This document shows positions 5,718 through 7,422 of a DNA stretch of 7,422 nucleotides, one piece after another. The stretch comes from Chloroflexota bacterium. GTDB taxonomy: Bacteria; Chloroflexota; Chloroflexia; Thermomicrobiales; JADLAZ01. The stretch lies in contig JADLAZ010000105.1 in the NCBI GenBank assembly GCA_020849725.1, positions 1-7,422 of the forward strand. The letters are read 5' to 3'. A program made the translations under genes and the position numbers. Position 1 is the first letter of the stretch, and the number at the start of each line of letters is the position of its first letter. Below the pieces are notes generated by a model. That model worked only from the letters and a program-made list of their open reading frames with translations. It searched no databases and had not been told where the DNA came from.

Positions 5718-5740
5718 CCGGGTCGTCAGGCGACGACCGG
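5718..5740 (-). terminator. Hairpin just after the small membrane protein gene
   Basis: GGTCGTC (5721-5727) and GACGACC (5732-5738) pair perfectly around AGGC, and CC/GG (5718-5719, 5739-5740) extend the stem past one bulged G. It begins two bases beyond the TAG stop of the 41-residue gene. No T-run follows on the minus strand; a GGCCCGGGCC palindrome (5710-5719) adjoins it. It probably separates this small gene from the purB transcript. Confidence 0.4.
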
Positions 5741-5742
5741 GG

Positions 5743-5868
5743 CTAGGCCTTCGACGGGCTGGTAACCGCCGGGGTGGGAGCCGGGGCCTTTTCGGTCTCG
5801 TTGGCCGGCAGGATGACCCACGACAGGACCAGGGCAAAAAAGGCCACCAGCGACAGCGCGATCTCCAT
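5743..5868 (-). CDS. Small single-pass membrane protein, 41 residues
   Basis: I do not recognise this protein. It has 41 residues: a short N-terminus (M-E), one hydrophobic helix of about 18 residues (ALSLVAFFALVLSWVILP, 4-21), then a hydrophilic Pro/Ala/Thr/Lys-rich tail (APAPTPAVTSPSKA). Orientation is uncertain. No lipobox or cleavage site stands out, so it is likely a membrane-anchored peptide. Support for a real gene: the ATG follows AGAGG by four bases, a promoter-like pair lies 60-90 bases upstream, the stop is followed almost at once by a strong hairpin, and the hydrophobic helix then polar tail is not expected from random GC-rich DNA. It lies on the same strand as purB and the aldo/keto reductase, with about 210 bases on each side. 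It could be a stress- or envelope-associated micropeptide; that is only a guess. Confidence 0.6.
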   Translation of the reverse strand: MEIALSLVAFFALVLSWVILPANETEKAPAPTPAVTSPSKA

Positions 5869-5927
5869 CGGTCCTCTGCTCCTCGCTCAGCAGAACCACG
5901 TCCGACGCACCACGCTGTGCTGTGTCT

Positions 5928-5955
5928 AGTGTAGCGGGCCACAGCATGCAGCCAA
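5928..5955 (-). promoter_or_regulatory. Candidate promoter for the small membrane protein gene
   Basis: On the minus strand TTGGCT (5955-5950) and TACACT (5933-5928) are 16 bases apart; each matches four of six consensus positions. Transcription would start near 5921, about 50 bases before the start codon. Like the other candidate -10 elements here (TAGGAT, TATCCT, TATGCT), it fits TANNNT. Confidence 0.3.
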
Positions 5956-5981
5956 GTGGTGCGCTGCACGATCTTCGCGCC

Positions 5982-6012
5982 CCGCCATGTGCACAGTGCA
6001 TAAATATGGCGG
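5982..6012. promoter_or_regulatory. Nested palindrome in an AT-rich patch
   Basis: CCGCCAT (5982-5988) and ATGGCGG (6006-6012) are perfect seven-base inverted arms. Between them lies an exact eleven-base palindrome, TGCACAGTGCA (5990-6000), followed by the AT-rich TAAAT. The element is upstream of the candidate promoter of the small membrane protein gene and downstream of the aldo/keto reductase gene. It looks more like a protein-binding site than a terminator, as no T-run adjoins it. The binding protein is unknown. Confidence 0.35.
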
Positions 6013-6015
6013 TGA

Positions 6016-6048
6016 GGCCGGCGTGCTGCTGGACGGTTTGCAGCGGCC
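6016..6048 (-). terminator. Bulged hairpin after the aldo/keto reductase gene
   Basis: GGCC (6016-6019) and GCTGC (6025-6029) can pair with GCAGC (6040-6044) and GGCC (6045-6048), leaving a five-base bulge on one side. It lies about 33 bases beyond the reductase stop codon. It has no T-run and is only a weak candidate for transcript end formation. Confidence 0.2.
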
Positions 6049-6080
6049 AGACCTGGATCGGTTGCAATCACGACCGGGGA

Positions 6081-7058
6081 TTACGCACCCTCGGTCAGGT
6101 GGCCGAAGACGGCTCGCAGCCTCGCCGCGTCGGCCGCCGGCAGCGGCGCGGCCAGCAGCGAGGCGACGTTGGACTCCAGGTGGGCGATGCGGGCGGTGCC
6201 GGTCAGGACGGTGCTGATAGCCGCCGGCTCGGCGGCGAAGCGGTAGCCGGCGTCGATCACCGACGTGACGCCGCCATGGACGAGCCAGCCGAGCGAGTCG
6301 TCAGCCGGCAGCGCGTCGGGCGCGAGCAGGCCGCGGGCGCGCCAGTCGGCCAGCAGCGCCGCCAGCTCGTCCGGTCGGGTCAGCTTGACCCGCACCGGCG
6401 CCATGTTCAGCACGCCGACGCCGTGCCGCACGCACAGGGGGAGGATGGTGTTGGCGGCGGCCTGGTTGAGCAGCCCGTACTTGAGCATGACCGTGTCCCA
6501 CAGCCCGCTCGGCACGGCCTGCGCCAGCATCGCGTGCGCCGGGTCCTGGAAGAAGCGCTCGGTGATGCCGATGCAGTGGATCAGGCCCTGCTCGCGCAGC
6601 CGGACCAGCGCCGGGTAGAGCCGGTCGACGACGGCCGGGTACAGGTCCGGTGTGACGCCGTGGACCTGGTAGACGTCGATGGCATCGACGCCCAGCCGGC
6701 GCAGACTGGCCCGGCACAGATCGGCGACGTCATCGGGGGCGATCAGGTCGGCGGCGGTGTCGCCGGGCGGCGTCGTAGTGTAGGTCGCCCGCGGCACGCG
6801 CGTCGGCGTCAGCTTGGTCGTCAGGACGTAGCGGTCGCGGGGCACATCCGCCAGCGCCCGGCCGAGCAACTCCTCGCTGTCGCCGTAGGCCATGGCCGTA
6901 TCGAAGATGGTGATGCCCAGGTCGAGCGCGCGATGGAGCAGCGCGTCCTGCTCAGCGAACGAGAGCTGGCCGCTCTGGCCGAACTGACTCGGCCCACCCG
7001 TGCCCAGCCCGGCCAGCGAGACGGACAACCCGGTGTGCCCGAGCGCGCGGTGCTGCAT
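6081..7058 (-). CDS. Aldo/keto reductase
   Basis: This 325-residue protein is an NAD(P)H-dependent oxidoreductase of the aldo/keto reductase superfamily (TIM barrel, cytosolic). The catalytic tetrad is complete: D53 and Y58 in FDTAMAYGDSEELLG, K82 in LTTKL, and H133 in VYQVHG. The ISTVLTGTARIAHLESNV segment (281-298) corresponds to the cofactor-binding region near the C-terminus. The pattern LGHTGLSVSLAGLGTGG at 6-22 and the overall length point to the branch that contains sugar and aldose dehydrogenases such as L-galactose or D-threo-aldose dehydrogenase, but the substrate cannot be assigned. A GGAG lies six bases before the ATG. It begins 26 bases after the stop of the ABC transporter gene on the same strand and is probably in its transcript; the two have no obvious metabolic link. 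Confidence 0.93.
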   Translation of the reverse strand: MQHRALGHTGLSVSLAGLGTGGPSQFGQSGQLSFAEQDALLHRALDLGITIFDTAMAYGDSEELLGRALADVPRDRYVLTTKLTPTRVPRATYTTTPPGDTAADLIAPDDVADLCRASLRRLGVDAIDVYQVHGVTPDLYPAVVDRLYPALVRLREQGLIHCIGITERFFQDPAHAMLAQAVPSGLWDTVMLKYGLLNQAAANTILPLCVRHGVGVLNMAPVRVKLTRPDELAALLADWRARGLLAPDALPADDSLGWLVHGGVTSVIDAGYRFAAEPAAISTVLTGTARIAHLESNVASLLAAPLPAADAARLRAVFGHLTEGA

Positions 7059-7084
7059 GGCCCGCTCCCTCCCGATGGCCTGGC

Positions 7085-7422
7085 TCAGTCGTCGGCGACG
7101 CGGCCGGCGGCCTCGATGTACTCGATCGACTGGTGGCGGAAGTAGGCGTTGTAGATGGCAGCGTAGGAGCCACCGCGTGCCAGCAATGCGTCGTGCGTGC
7201 CCTCTTCGACGATCCGGCCGCGGTCGAGGACGATAATACGATCAGCGGTGCGCACCGTCGACAGGCGGTGAGCGATGATGATGCTGGTGCGGTCAGCCAT
7301 CACCTCCTCCAGCCCCTCCTGGATCTGCGCCTCGGTCAGCGGGTCAACGCTGGCCGTCGCCTCGTCCAGGATCAGGATGGCCGGGTCGCGCAGCAGGACG
7401 CGCGCCAGCGCCACCAGTTGCC
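7085..7422 (-). CDS. ABC transporter ATPase domain, C-terminal end (partial)
   Basis: This is the last 111 codons of an ABC protein whose 5' part lies beyond the window's right edge. Visible elements are the helix after the signature motif (QLVALARVLLRDP), Walker B with catalytic glutamate and D-loop (ILILDEATASVD), and the switch histidine in IIIAHRLSTVR. The typical end then follows (DRIIVLDRGRIVEEGTHDALLARGGSYAAIY). These are the features of an ABC exporter half-transporter of the MsbA/MdlB type, where an N-terminal six-helix membrane domain is fused to the ATPase; that domain is not visible here. The reading frame is open to the edge, so an internal GTG at 7414 is not a real start. The aldo/keto reductase gene follows after 26 bases, suggesting one transcript. 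Substrate unknown. Confidence 0.93.
   Translation of the reverse strand, partial: QLVALARVLLRDPAILILDEATASVDPLTEAQIQEGLEEVMADRTSIIIAHRLSTVRTADRIIVLDRGRIVEEGTHDALLARGGSYAAIYNAYFRHQSIEYIEAAGRVADD

Noticed and set aside
3803..5746. Long open frame on the + strand (647 codons) opposite purC and purB
   Set aside because: It is antisense to two unmistakable enzymes, is rich in Arg/Gln/Ala, shows no family motif, and is a usual by-product of GC-rich third codon positions.
5922..7145. 407-codon open frame on the + strand opposite the aldo/keto reductase
   Set aside because: It covers a complete reductase with an intact catalytic tetrad on the other strand and has no motif of its own.

Overview
The window reads as chromosomal, GC-rich bacterial DNA of housekeeping type. 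No plasmid, phage, transposon, CRISPR or defence signature was seen. The best guess for the source is Chloroflexota (a Thermomicrobia/Sphaerobacter-like lineage), with an actinobacterium as the alternative. The reasons are very high GC with strongly GC-biased third codon positions, a DUF3090/TIGR03847 gene (a family known mainly from Actinobacteria and Chloroflexi), a Bacillus-like PurB and PurS, and GTG starts on two genes. This placement is inference and was not tested.

Layout, left to right. On the + strand come a calcineurin-like metallophosphoesterase (78-803), an aspartate carbamoyltransferase gene pyrB (1090-2016) and a DUF3090 protein with a C-terminal Cys/His cluster and an acidic run (2105-2701). 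A 187-base convergent spacer follows. On the - strand is a purine cluster transcribed purB > purC > purS (5530 down to 2889), the same gene order as in the Bacillus subtilis pur operon, but ending at purS without purQ or purL. Upstream of purB on the same strand lies a 41-residue single-membrane-segment protein gene (5743-5868). Then come an aldo/keto reductase gene (6081-7058) and the 3' end of an ABC exporter ATPase gene (7085 to the window edge). These last two are 26 bases apart and probably cotranscribed.

How the genes fit together. PurC, PurB and PurS act in IMP/AMP synthesis: PurS is the small subunit of FGAM synthetase, PurC makes SAICAR, and PurB releases fumarate from SAICAR and from adenylosuccinate. 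PyrB commits carbamoyl phosphate to pyrimidines, so nucleotide synthesis dominates the middle of the window. The phosphoesterase, DUF3090 protein, aldo/keto reductase and ABC protein have no evident link to that pathway.

The most unusual structure is between the genes. Short 7-base-period repeats of a TGAYGAS type sit exactly at gene edges: at the stop codons of the phosphoesterase and purC, and abutting the ribosome-binding sites of the DUF3090 gene and purS. They read in the same sense as the adjacent gene each time. Inverted repeats lie at the candidate promoters of pyrB and purB, and a nested palindrome lies in an AT-rich patch upstream of the small membrane protein gene. No undescribed multi-gene system is evident.
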